From the NCBI GenBank assembly GCA_015179045.1, contig WHUZ01000032.1, positions 62,001 through 126,000 on the forward strand: 64,000 bases of DNA, given 5' to 3'. Below the pieces are notes generated by a model that ran no database searches, had not been told where the DNA came from, and saw nothing but the letters and a program-made list of their open reading frames with translations. Positions 11,787 to 22,452 of the stretch are shown here, piece after piece. A program made the translations under genes and the position numbers. Position 1 is the first letter of the stretch. Each line of letters begins with the position of its first letter. The stretch is from Kalaharituber pfeilii. Lineage: Eukaryota > Ascomycota > Pezizomycetes > Pezizales > Pezizaceae.

Positions 11787-14700
11787 TGACCCTCACTATC
11801 AGTTTATGTTTCTATGGCTGCGGTTCCGTACTCCCGGGCCCCACTTGAAGCCCCAAAATGAACAAATCTTGCGCCGATCAATTCCTCGTCACTAGCATGC
11901 GCAGGCGACTATCAATCAAATCATAACCATTTCATACCTCTGCAGAAACATTTGTACAACGTGACCAGTTTGTGACTCCCTGCACTTGCTCTATTGTGAG
12001 ATCTAGAGTCACTTTGGTTGATCGAATATCCTTATGCGGCGAAACGTACATAATCTTGCATGCATTCAAGCTGCTTTTGGCCTCCCGACTTGACAGGATG
12101 GGTCTAAATTTTCCTATTGGTCTGCTGAAGTCATCAGTGAGATTGTTTCTTGATGATGTGGCCGTGGATGCGCCGAACAAAGCACACTATTCCGGTCAGG
12201 CTGGTGCCACGATACATAATGTCGATGGAACCGTCCCGTTTGAACCCCGCTGATCGCTATGTTTCTTTAGTCTGGTTGGATTTTTCTTACTTCATGTAAA
12301 TCAGCATGCTCGATTGCGCCAATGGAAACGTTGGCCGGGCACCGCTTGGGACAAGGCAATGGCGCGGTTGTGATATGTAAGTACATAGACAACATGCAAG
12401 ATACTTGTGTCGCAAGAAACTAAACTGATCATGAACTTTTTGTCACTCATGAGTCAAAGCCCGCGATCGGACCCACTCACATGTAAAGAAACTTCTAGCC
12501 CGCGGTGGCCTCTAACGTACTTCAGAAGATGCATACTCTGATGTTCATGGGAGAAGGCTATGAGGTAGCAGTTGTCCTGGCAAAGTTAACGCACATCAAT
12601 TGCTTCTTGCAGGTGTTTCGTCTGTGCAATTGACGCAATTGCTCATGTGCGCACGCCGTCCCAATTGCAAGGGACTCATGCCGTATTGGCACTGCTCAAT
12701 CACAATTCAATAACCAACGGCGTTACAAGTATCAACCTCGCAGCCGGTGGAGCGGAGCTCGTGGAAGACCAGAGTTCCTTGTAAAGGAAACAAATGGAAG
12801 ATCATATTTGAGATCCGGGCGGCTTTCAGCGCCATGTAACTTCAAGCCTCGCGGGAAAGGCACTGAGTTGAGCGTTGGCACTGATGAAGTATGTAAGATA
12901 AACGAATGTGCATGCGACCGGTTCTAATTCTGTACCCAATTATCATCTCCGAAACTGGTGTCAGAAATCTCAGGTTTAGCAGCCAATTAATGTATGGGGC
13001 TCACGCGCCGCTGCCGTTGGCGGCATCCCCTCGTCACTACATTCGTCAACAAGTCTTTGGAGGAGTATAAAATCTGTGGACGCCAAATGATCGCGCCGAC
13101 ATGCTTAGTCAATGAAACCATGACCTCCATGACCACCGCATGGGTACATGCAGATTGATGCATGAGCCTCGATATCAATACTATTAGTAGAACGGGCTTA
13201 GTGGCATGGCGAAATATGTATGGGGGTACAATAAAAAAAATAAGAGCTAGTTGCAAGCTGCGTGGGCTAAGTGTTGATGTTGTTAATTGGCGACTCGGAT
13301 GCGTCAGGCATACATACATATGCATATGCATGCAGGAACCTGCTCCCAAGCCACAGGGATGTACCAGCATGGTTGTGGAGATGAGCCCACATTGGGCCTG
13401 CGATGACCGAGCGAGCGTGCGCGTGAGCAATGGCCAAGTGCTGCATACGTTTTGCTCTCCGTAACATATCCAGTCCCAGTAGAATGCGTCAACTGGTGCC
13501 TCACATTCGGGTCCGACGCAGTTTTCTGTCAGTGTCACTTTGAAATTGATCAAATTGGGACTAGAACTCCGAGACATTGTCAATGGCTCCTCGCAGCATC
13601 TTCAAGGCGCGGCTACCGGTTACCAGGATTATAGACGTCGGTCCAAATTACTTTCTGTGCTTGGATCTCCGGTGGCAAGGCGGTGGTGATGGTTGCATAT
13701 ACAAGACATTAGACGTACGAGCAACAAACCGCGTCCAATTTGACCAGTTGATTAAGGAGCAATGATAAAAGAATTTGAGCATAGGTCCTCTGACTGGACT
13801 TTTCCCAAGGAAGTCCATGGAGCCTGAAATTAGTGGTTGTAACATTCCAAACCTGGACCCAACAGGTGGCAGCGCCTCGGCTAGTCTGCCGCTCGGCAAA
13901 GAGTTACCGCGGCGTAGGCCAGGGCGTGCATGCCGCGTAGACTAGGGAGCGTATGCCGCGAATCAATTGTGCCTCTCTGTCGGGCCCCAATGAGTCCTAA
14001 TCAGAGTCTGGGCACGCCCTGACCTTAGGCATTATTCCACGGCCTTCTCTAGATAATGAGTTCGTATTCAAGTCAGTTTGCTGCGACTCGATGATCAGCC
14101 ACCACAGAGCATTTGACGGCTGGCGCAGCATGACCAGGGGTTGGGTGATCTTGTCTCACGGCGTTGCCTAGCTCATGGGTCCCAGCTGCCCGACGGGCTT
14201 GCGCGACATGCGCGCGAACCGCTGTCACTACGCGCAAATGAAGGAAGCCTGATTCGTTATTCGAGAAAGAATTGCATTTGTCGCAATCCTAAGGTATCCG
14301 ATCGAAATTCCGTTTTTCACAGCACTAGTGCCCTACTTAAGTATGTAGTCCAATCTTGACAGTGGCCCTCCCCCCTGGCATCCATATGCATGCACCTTGC
14401 ACCGATATAGCTCGTGTGACCTAGGCTTAAGGTTTTGGTTCGCCATAGGTGCGCAAGGGCGCAGACTAATTGATTGTGGTGGGTGCAATACTTGATCCTT
14501 CCATGCGCCTCACTACGGCCGAACGGACCGCCGGGCTGGAAACTAGCGCAATGCCACTTTTGAATTACTTTTTCTTTCCTTCCTTTCCAATGTAAGCACC
14601 ATTTGACCTAGTGAGCGATCAGTAACATTACGACTAGGGCTGCGTGGTATGAGTTCAACTTCGCTACTCTTTCTTGCTCCGTGACCACCAGATGGGCGAA

Positions 14701-14819
14701 TTCGCCAGGATTTCGTTTCTTGTGCGATGCATCATGAGGCGTGACCGCTGGGGCTTGGATCGAACCAAGGCAGTGAGCTGTGTCTTGGTTGCGAAATTTC
14801 ATTAGATACTGCTAGTTGG

Positions 14820-16049
14820 AAAGTAGTATAAAAGGTGCGCGGCCCATCCACCTCTGAAACCGACGTTGTGGATTGAGTGTGAATTAACTTTACTCGATTC
14901 ACGCCCTACTTACCCTCCGAAACCCAAGTACATCGAGTTCAAATAATCAAACTCTTTTATACTTACATCCTACAGCCGCAAGTTTAGGCTTTTCCACGAA
15001 TTTCATCTATTGAACGCTGCCATTGTTCGGCCCCTCTATTGCCACACAATAAACTTTCTGCATTCCCGAGCCTCATCAGAACTCCACCCTCTCGGCCGGA
15101 CTAAACCAGAATCACTCCACGCTAACTTTTTCCGTCGCGCCCGCCCACGTCCGCCGCCCACGCCCATCGCGCACCCACAATTCAGCACCATTCAACTTAG
15201 TAAGCCCGCCCCGTTACCTGCGCTCCCGCCTACCCAGCCTAGCCCCAGCCCTGGAGCCCCCCTTACTCTTTAGCCGCCCCCAAGACCCAAGAAATCTGCC
15301 CTCACGCACATACTGGACGTTACTTAACCATCCCCCCTCACACAAGCTCTATCCCTGACCCTTTCACCTTATTTGTCCCACTCCCGCTGTCGCTTTTTCG
15401 CCGCCCGGCCAGTGACACGGCTAGGGTCTGTCCGTCTGGAAGGGATTGTTGCGACGGTGGAAAGGCGTGAGACAGGGCCGGCCGTCACGTCGGGTAAGAA
15501 GATTCGGGATCTGAGCTCATCGCTCTTTTTACAGGTCTCAGCACGTAACCCGGGCGGCGATACGCAACTTTTGCTCCCTGCCTACTAATACCCTCAACAC
15601 ATACGAAAGGGAAAAAAGCAAAAGAAAGAAGGCCGGCCCGTGAATTTTTTTTGCCCGGCCGTGTAAGTCCTGGGCGAGATAATTTATTTATACGCTTCGG
15701 AGGTAGTTTTGAGCGCTTTTTTGTGGGGTTTACGAAACGGGTTCAATTTTTTTTTCTCTTCGCACCTACTCTCGCTTAGGTAAATATTGCTGGTTGAACA
15801 TCCATTATTGATCAGGGTACGTTCTCCCATTCTGCTGTAGCCCTTAGCAACGCGCACAACTAAATATAATAAGACCCGGAATATGCGCACCCCCTCACTA
15901 ACTGGACACCATCGACTTTGGAACAAGCTACAACGACAGTAATTTTCACTACAAGCAATAACAACGGGTCAGGTCCGCCTGTTGGACCATCAAATAGGCA
16001 GCGCCTGTATTCGTGTTGAGTACTTCATACCCCTACGACAAAAATAACC
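14820..16049 (+). promoter_or_regulatory. Putative promoter and C/T-rich leader of the 581-aa gene
   Basis: A TATAAAAG box at 14827-14834 is followed by more than 500 nt of C/T-rich, G-poor sequence, a common composition of fungal 5' leaders. A possible leader intron runs from a GTAAGA donor near 15493 to a TTTTTACAG acceptor near 15536. The coding start at 16050 (ataaccATGG) lies about 1.2 kb downstream, so either the leader is long or a second promoter is used. This assignment is inference from composition. Confidence 0.3.
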
Positions 16050-17795
16050 ATGGATCCTTCATACATCCCCCCCAATGCCCTCAATCCCCCAAACCACTTC
16101 CCACCCCTCCCATCAATATCGTACAACACTTCGCCGACCGCAAACCCTAGGGCTCCGCAACTGGATACCGACTTGCCCGACGCACCTCCACTCCCACAAA
16201 ACATAGTCTTTACTGGGCCCATCCGGTCACACTATACCACGGTTGTATTTCAGCTCCCTCCACCAACCATTCAAAACCTTAACTCATCGTCCGGGCAAAC
16301 CGGGCATCGCAATAATAATGGAGGCTTGCCACCGGGTTATCCGAATTACCCGCCCACATACCCTAGCCCGGTGAATCCAAACCCCGAACAGTTTGCATAT
16401 TTGGCGGGGCTACCTAGACCGCCGCCCCCGTATCCGTTGGGGACATACGGAAACTTCATGTCAATAAATATTGGCAATAGGCTACACGAATTCGAGTCGC
16501 ATGAGGCGTGCACTTTGTTGGGGAACTGTCCGCTGATACCGCGCGGTACCCCTAGTGAGTCTCGCGATACCCTTACGAGAAATCATCGCTCGAGGCATAC
16601 CGTAGCGAGGAACTGGGGTTACCAAGTGGAGACGTTATTAGAGCCAGTCAAGGATATTATGGCATTGCCAGACAAGTACGCGAAACATTTGCTGAGTCAG
16701 TTGGCGACGTTGTCGGCGCGGGTCCCTGAACCGCGCCAAGCGGTGACATGGCTCGTGGACATTTATCTGAGGGCGAGGAGAGGGATGGAGCAAGAGAGGA
16801 TTCCTCTGAGGGTTCAAGATGTAAAAAATGTAATCGAATGGTTGGATACAGGGAGGGACCCAGCGCCCGTAACGGGCGGGCGCGGCGGTCGATATGGCAA
16901 CGGAAATGGTGATGATGACGGAGGTGAGCCGGCGGCAACACCTATGACTACGACCATTCGGAGGAGCCAACGAGAGACAGCCTCGACGACGGCGGTAGTG
17001 GGAAGCGCGAATACGACGGGAGCGGCAGGGAGTCCACCTCGGGCGGAGCCAAAGCGGCGCGCGGAGGTGGCCTCGGCGAAAGCGGTACAGGCAGCTGCGG
17101 ACACGGAGGCGTCTCAGCCAGAGGCGTCTCAGCCAGAGGCGTCTCAGCCAGAGGCGACGGCCGCACCTAGTATTGCTGGGCCGGTGCGCGTGACGAGGGC
17201 GGTTGCCGGGGCCTTCGAGTTAGAGCACCAGAGTCTTCCGCTTGCGCCTCCCACCAGGCGGAAGAGGAACGACAAAGTTGTCGCGCAGCAGCCTGTTGAA
17301 GAGGCTGTGGACACCCGGTGTTCCGAGGTGAGGTTTGGCGCCGAGGTAGATATAACATTTATTTCGTCGGGCAAACCGAGAAGCGCGGACGTGGTGAATA
17401 TCGCGCGGAGTTACTTTGAAAACCAGTACGCGACATTGCAGGGGCATGGGTCAGATGCGCATGTGACTGGCAGAGCGGATGCAGGCCCGGCAGCTGCGAT
17501 GCCGGGGAGTTCGAGTTCCGGCCCGGCCGGCACGGCGCCACCGACGACGGAGACGGTGACTACAAACATGCCGCCTCCGCCCCGGCGAGGTTTCGACGCG
17601 AACGCAAATAATCCCCGTCCAAGTAGCGATGATGATTACTCAAGCTCACACGAGGAATCGGGTTCAGAGGACGAAGCCGACAGTACCTATAATACAAATC
17701 ATAGTCACAATGTTTCTCAACAGCAAGCGGACAGCACAAAAGGCGAGAATCCTTTATCCCTTGCCTCTTCACATGCGAATCCGACGCAATCATAA
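16050..17795 (+). CDS. Hypothetical disordered proline-rich protein, 581 aa
   Basis: Single uninterrupted reading frame in a good start context (ccATGG). I do not recognise the family. Residues 1-135 are rich in Pro, Asn and Tyr and probably unstructured. Residues about 187-268 look like the only folded part, an amphipathic helical block rich in Leu, Val and Arg with evenly spaced aromatics. Residues 270-350 are Gly/Ala/Thr-rich and basic. Residues 353-368 hold three EASQP repeats encoded by a perfect 15-bp tandem repeat. TRRKRNDK near residue 402 is a candidate nuclear localisation signal. The C-terminus (510-581) is acidic and Ser-rich, then Asn/His/Gln-rich. There is no signal peptide or membrane segment. 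A nuclear scaffold or regulator is possible but unsupported. The T-rich DNA after the stop suits a 3' UTR. Confidence 0.75.
   Translation: MDPSYIPPNALNPPNHFPPLPSISYNTSPTANPRAPQLDTDLPDAPPLPQNIVFTGPIRSHYTTVVFQLPPPTIQNLNSSSGQTGHRNNNGGLPPGYPNYPPTYPSPVNPNPEQFAYLAGLPRPPPPYPLGTYGNFMSINIGNRLHEFESHEACTLLGNCPLIPRGTPSESRDTLTRNHRSRHTVARNWGYQVETLLEPVKDIMALPDKYAKHLLSQLATLSARVPEPRQAVTWLVDIYLRARRGMEQERIPLRVQDVKNVIEWLDTGRDPAPVTGGRGGRYGNGNGDDDGGEPAATPMTTTIRRSQRETASTTAVVGSANTTGAAGSPPRAEPKRRAEVASAKAVQAAADTEASQPEASQPEASQPEATAAPSIAGPVRVTRAVAGAFELEHQSLPLAPPTRRKRNDKVVAQQPVEEAVDTRCSEVRFGAEVDITFISSGKPRSADVVNIARSYFENQYATLQGHGSDAHVTGRADAGPAAAMPGSSSSGPAGTAPPTTETVTTNMPPPPRRGFDANANNPRPSSDDDYSSSHEESGSEDEADSTYNTNHSHNVSQQQADSTKGENPLSLASSHANPTQS
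17106..17150 (+). repeat. 15-bp coding tandem repeat x3
   Basis: gaggcgtctcagcca occurs three times in perfect tandem, encoding EASQP three times within the 581-aa protein. It is a likely site of length polymorphism. Confidence 0.9.
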
Positions 17796-19869
17796 TTGGG
17801 TGGGTACGATGCAGGCATCATCGGCTTGGGAGATAATTAGCTACTTGGTTAGGTAAGCTAGCAACGGCGATTTTAATCGTCCTGCGGGGCTGTATGCGTA
17901 AGTCATTTGTGCAGAAGGGGGATTGAGATAAGCAATACTGGACGCTAACTTGTGCCAGATGATAGGTTAATGCGATTGGTCATGAGATTTCCTTCATTGT
18001 AAATGTTTTACTGCTGTTGCGTCATATTTTTAATGGCTTCTGCCGAAGTTCATAGTATGTGGTAACGAACTTGCAATAACTCATCCGACCGATCCCTGAA
18101 AGAATGGACTAAAAGATTTTATTTTCTATTTTTATACTTTTGTCTGCTGTCGGTTCTTCATTCGATTTCCGACTTGTTTTGTTCCATTTCCTCCCTTAGC
18201 AGTATCCGGCGTTTTTCCTCTTTATGTTGCTTTTTCCATCCTCACCAGCCCTCTGCTCCACTCCGTCCACTATGGAGGGGAAATTCTTCGGTCCTCCCAT
18301 GCTGTTTCTTCTACTTTATATATTTCCTTTCGGGTGCAGGTTTCGTTAATATTTCCCTTGGAGGTTTCACTATGTTTAGTTTAACTTTTCCTCCTGCGAC
18401 ATTTTAGTGTTTTCTTGTCGGTTTCTTATTATGCTTGTCCTTGATATGAGAGGTGTTTTGGACATAAGAAGGAACAAAACTGCGGCCTTCTCCTCGAGGT
18501 GCAAGGAAAATGCTGCTACGAGATGATTACGCCTGTCGGCTATGACTTCTTGTTCGCGTGCGATGGGGCCTGCAATTAACTGCGCCTGAAATTGGGCCAA
18601 AAAGGCAACAACCAAGATCGGATTCCGCTGGGAAATGAATTTTTTTTCTTATATATATCTTTTATCACTCTCCTATATTTTGCCAGCGGTCATTTTAATT
18701 CATGTTTCTCTCTTGTATTCAACTTATTATTCACTTTAAGATGTTTGTGCTTTACATTACTGATGTTACGGTGCTACTTATGTGGTGGGTTCATCTTGTT
18801 TTTGATCTTTCAACTATGTTTTTCCTTATAACGTTTTGCCCTTATGTTTGGGAGGGGTTTCCGGTAATTAATGGGATTCAATGGGATGGGATTATGGGGT
18901 AAGGAAAAAAAAACCAAAAATTTATCAATTCTTATATGCGTGCGTGGGTTAAAAAAAAAAAGATATTTGTGTTTTTCATAATATGTTGTCGCACTGGATG
19001 CGGCGAACTGGATTGTTTTTTTATTGGGATATTATTATAATGTGACGGCCACCGGGGGGTTTTTTGGAGTTCGTCGATTTGGAATGGAATCTAGCTGAGG
19101 GTGGGTTTAGATGAAAGTACTGCTTGCATGAAATGTATATTCGTAGGTATTGGGTTTATATGGGTTCCTGTTTGTACGGTCCAATGCGATCATTGGCGCG
19201 AGTAAAGGATTCCTATAGCCTTGTTCCGGATTTCATATATGGGTGACGCTAGTCTCAATTGGTCTTCAGTTATATTGTTGGAGCGATATGGTTTTTTTAG
19301 CCTCATTTCAGGTGTTGCCGCACTTCAGGCAGGTTTGGAGTGTTTCGGGACTGTTGTTTTATGGGGCTCCGCTCAATAACACATTCAAGTTGTCCTAGCC
19401 TCGTTGCCTGAATTCATCGCTAAATGGTAAGCATTGGTCAATCGCGCAGCATTATTCTATTGATCTATTCTGCGAGTGTGCATTCGGCAAGTGCATAATC
19501 CAATTAAGGTGGGAGCAGTGAAGAGAATAGGAATGGATGGTTTCGGAGCTAGCTATAGCCAGAGTCTGGGCACGAGAACAGCTACAGCCGGACTTTTGGT
19601 AGCTCGGAGTGGACGGGAGACCGACATGGATACCGTAAGGATAACGGGAGACGAGGCTAAGGGTAGCGTTAGGCAAAATATCAATGGATTGAAAATAACA
19701 AGGATGATCGATGATGGGGGGAGACTAGTCTCGTAACCAGCCCCCGCGCCATTCTTGATATGCCAGCCGTCATAATCATACCCCCCCATCACGTCACAAT
19801 AACCCCTCTCTGGGGTGTCGCCAAGCCCGCGCCGTAGCTACTGATGCCCACCTCATCTCATGTAAGTAC
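17796..19869. other. T-rich gene-free stretch
   Basis: Strongly T-rich on the plus strand from about 18100 to 18900, producing spurious hydrophobic open frames rich in Phe and Leu. It is likely the 3' UTR of the upstream gene and then intergenic DNA. No gene can be supported. Confidence 0.5.
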
Positions 19870-19990
19870 TTAGTACTCGCTGGTTCGGAAGTATTGGAAC
19901 GCTGCATAAATTGTGTGGGCTATCCGCCTTTTGGAATAGTGCAAATATGTTATGCAGCGTTCCAATACTTTCCGAACCAGCGAGTACTTA
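19870..19990. mobile_element. 115-bp near-palindromic miniature element, TTA target duplication
   Basis: The element (19873-19987) consists of two almost perfect inverted arms, 37 nt (19873-19909) and 38 nt (19950-19987), differing by one T, around a 40-nt centre. The ends are GTACTCGCTGGTTCGG and its complement. TTA lies directly outside both ends (19870-19872 and 19988-19990), which fits a 3-bp target duplication. A 3-bp TWA duplication is typical of PIF/Harbinger elements, so this is probably a Harbinger-type miniature element; no transposase is present. The near-identity of the arms suggests a recent insertion. It lies about 630 bp upstream of the start at 20616. Confidence 0.7.
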
Positions 19991-20615
19991 TGTGCGCACG
20001 CCAAGCGTTCTCTTTGTTCTGCGGGATTATCCCGCGCCAAGCCCTCGCAACCCCGGCCCTCACCCGCACATTCATTCGGAGGCGGGTTCTCCACAATCGC
20101 AGGCTGGCGCCTGAGCTGCGCGGGAGAAAACTGGACCTTTACCTTACTTCGAATTCAGGCCAAGAAAAACGATGCATTCGCTCGCTTGCGTTTAGCAACT
20201 CTCACGGACGGCGGTCATTGGGATTTTCAATTGTCGATCTGAGCGGGGTTCTTCAACTGACGGAGCAAGGGCTGTTGGGTATACCCAGGAATTTTTTGGT
20301 GGAGGTAATGAAAGTGGCTTTGTCTGGGGAGGAAAGAGTTGGAGATATACCGAGACCAGCGAAGCCATCAAGAGCGACAATTTGACAATCCGGATACAGT
20401 GGGTGGGGGTCGGTCGGAGATATCTTACAACATTAAGCAGAGACTTCACTCAACCTGAGCCTTTAGTCTGGCTGCTGAATCTTTCGAATTTTCCTCCAAT
20501 CGACAAATCGGGAATCTCGCACGGTACAGATCCAGAAAAAGATATATTCCGCTGTACGAGGACCACCCACCAGTACCCATCGCGAATAGCCCCTTCCCTG
20601 CGACCTCCAACTACC

Positions 20616-20981
20616 ATGGCGCCCTCATCCGCCCTCCACCCCCGATCCCTATCCACCACCTCCCTCTTTTCCACCACCCTTGCTCTCGCCTTCCTCGTCG
20701 TCGCAGCCCCGCACGTCCTCCCTTGCCCTGTACGCAAACCAGCAGGGATGCATCTTGCGGATGGGGAGGGAGAAGAAGAGTTCTACAGGGATGGAGAGAA
20801 GCCGGAAAGGGGCCCGAAACAGGAGGTGAGGAGGAGGAAGTGCCCGATTCCAAGGACTAGAGGCGGATTGGTAGAGGAGGTGAGGAAATGGAGGGAAAGT
20901 GGGAAGTGGAGTATCGATGAGGAGGTGGGGAAGAGGGTGGTGTTTGGGGAAAGACCGAGGAAGGGATGTAGGTTGAAATAG
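20616..20981 (+). CDS. Small probable secreted or membrane-anchored protein, 121 aa
   Basis: I chose ATG 20616 (ctaccATGG) because residues 17-36 then form a clear hydrophobic signal or anchor segment ending in an Ala-Pro-His-rich stretch. An in-frame ATG at 20382 would put about 78 unremarkable residues in front. After the hydrophobic segment the protein is highly charged (Glu, Lys, Arg), with three cysteines (residue 37, mid-protein and near the C-terminus) and several dibasic sites. No family is recognised. It could be a small secreted protein or a single-pass membrane peptide. Codon usage is GC-rich like its neighbours, and the frame ends at an unambiguous stop. Expression data would be needed to be sure it is real. 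Confidence 0.45.
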   Translation: MAPSSALHPRSLSTTSLFSTTLALAFLVVAAPHVLPCPVRKPAGMHLADGEGEEEFYRDGEKPERGPKQEVRRRKCPIPRTRGGLVEEVRKWRESGKWSIDEEVGKRVVFGERPRKGCRLK

Positions 20982-22452
20982 GGTCACTAGGGTGCGAGGA
21001 GAGCGCTGCGGCGATTGTGGATGCGATCTCCGGCGCAGGAGTGGGATCAGCACTCTTTTAAATGCCCTTCAACAGCATAAATGGAATCAGGAGGTCTTCA
21101 GCCTTCGATGTTTGAAGCTACTGGGTGGCTCTGAAGCGTCATTCTTTAAGCTGACTAAATTGAGAGCTTGATACTACCCCACAGCTTTTTGAGAATGCAA
21201 TAACATCTTACCCTCCCGCAAACTGCCTCTTCTCGATTCCCAAGATAACATCCACAAATATCCCGGAAATGAGAATTAATTTGGAAATCTTTGCGCAGGA
21301 GGGGGGAACAAAAGCCTGCTGCATTGTCTACTTTGATTCCTTTTTTTTATCATGCAAGTATGCTTGTGGGATTCTTTTCAGTGGTCTTGGTGGGGGATAC
21401 AAGGGAGATCGCGGCTGTAGTGCGCATATTTCCGTTGGCCCTGAGTGCTGTATATATGAAGCATTGTACTGTTGGCAGGTTATTTACATATGGGTGATTG
21501 CTTTCTATCATTGGGAGGGAAAAAAAAAGAGGGTTTTCTTTTCTTTTGCTTGTGGGTTCTTTTGTAATGTCCCGAACTGAGTGTTTTGGTATTTCCAACC
21601 CTTAGTTGTGTGCATACTTATTAGGCATTATCCAATTATTTCTGTTCAAGCGCGGCATTCTCACCCGGATGTTTTACAAGTTGTGCGACCCTCGGACGCT
21701 GCGAGTAGTGGGCGGAAGTTGCTAAGGAATACGACCGCATCAGGGTAACAGTAGTTTGGCAGAGGCTTGGAAGCAGAGGCTCATGAATAGCGGCTCGGCG
21801 GCTACGGTTCGGTAGCTATGGCCCAGTGGCGATGGTAGGCTATGGTGAAAAGGCCGAAAGATCGGGAACTAAATAAGGTCCAAGGATTGACAAGAATAGC
21901 AAGGACGATATTGATTACAAGGAACCATATGGGTCTATTGAGAAGGCAAAGACAACGGACAAGGAGAGAAAGAACTATTTACATGAGGGCGAGATGGGGC
22001 CTTTGTATACGTGACAGGCCCGTTAGCCAAGAAACACAATGCGAAGGCAGGAGCGGCGGGGAGGGCAGTACCAGGGGCAGTATAAGGCAGAAATGAGGGC
22101 CATGGCGGGGGCAGCGACGAGGACGGTGGCGAAGGCAGTGGCGAAGGCAGAATTTTTTTCACCATAGCAATCGTGATGAGCCACAGGCCTGCTCCGGCTG
22201 GAGGGCGGGCTGTAGCTGGCGGCTGGTTAGCTGCCTATAGCTAAGGTTACTATGAGCTTGCCGGCAGACGCGAAGTGCGAATTAGGAGATTCGGGGTTCT
22301 GCATCCCACTTCCATATAGGGAAGTGCATCGCCCTCCCCCCGCACCAGTATCTGCTTCTTGAACTTCTCCTCATCCTAACCCAAGTTCCCTCTCACAAGT
22401 GCACTGCACCTCCCATCAATCTTGAGCCCTGATAACGAGACCGAACCGCAAG
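20982..22452. other. Intergenic stretch
   Basis: No supportable gene. Around 21750-22150 there are irregular GGC/GAG-rich short repeats (ggcggctacgg, agtggcgaaggc) that create low-complexity frames. The last 100 nt are C-rich and lead into the hydrolase gene, so they probably include its promoter and leader. Confidence 0.5.

Larger units (their letters stand above)
5186..14819. other. Long gene-free stretch
   Basis: About 9.6 kb with no supportable gene. The longest open frames (146 codons at 9182 +, 198 codons at 13583 -) are cysteine/histidine-rich, have no recognisable domain and lie in sequence with no coding periodicity that I can see. The stretch contains short microsatellites near 9487 and 10459 and two related hairpin repeats at 7987 and 11750. 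It is most likely decayed repeat DNA. Confidence 0.55.

Noticed and set aside
12987..13583. 198-codon open frame on the minus strand, the longest in the first 14.8 kb
   Set aside because: Cys/His/Met-rich composition, no recognisable domain, overlapping frames of similar quality on both strands and no gene-like surroundings; probably chance.
19894..20385. 163-codon plus-strand frame
   Set aside because: It begins inside the palindromic miniature element and has no family resemblance; overlapping frames in two other phases are equally open.
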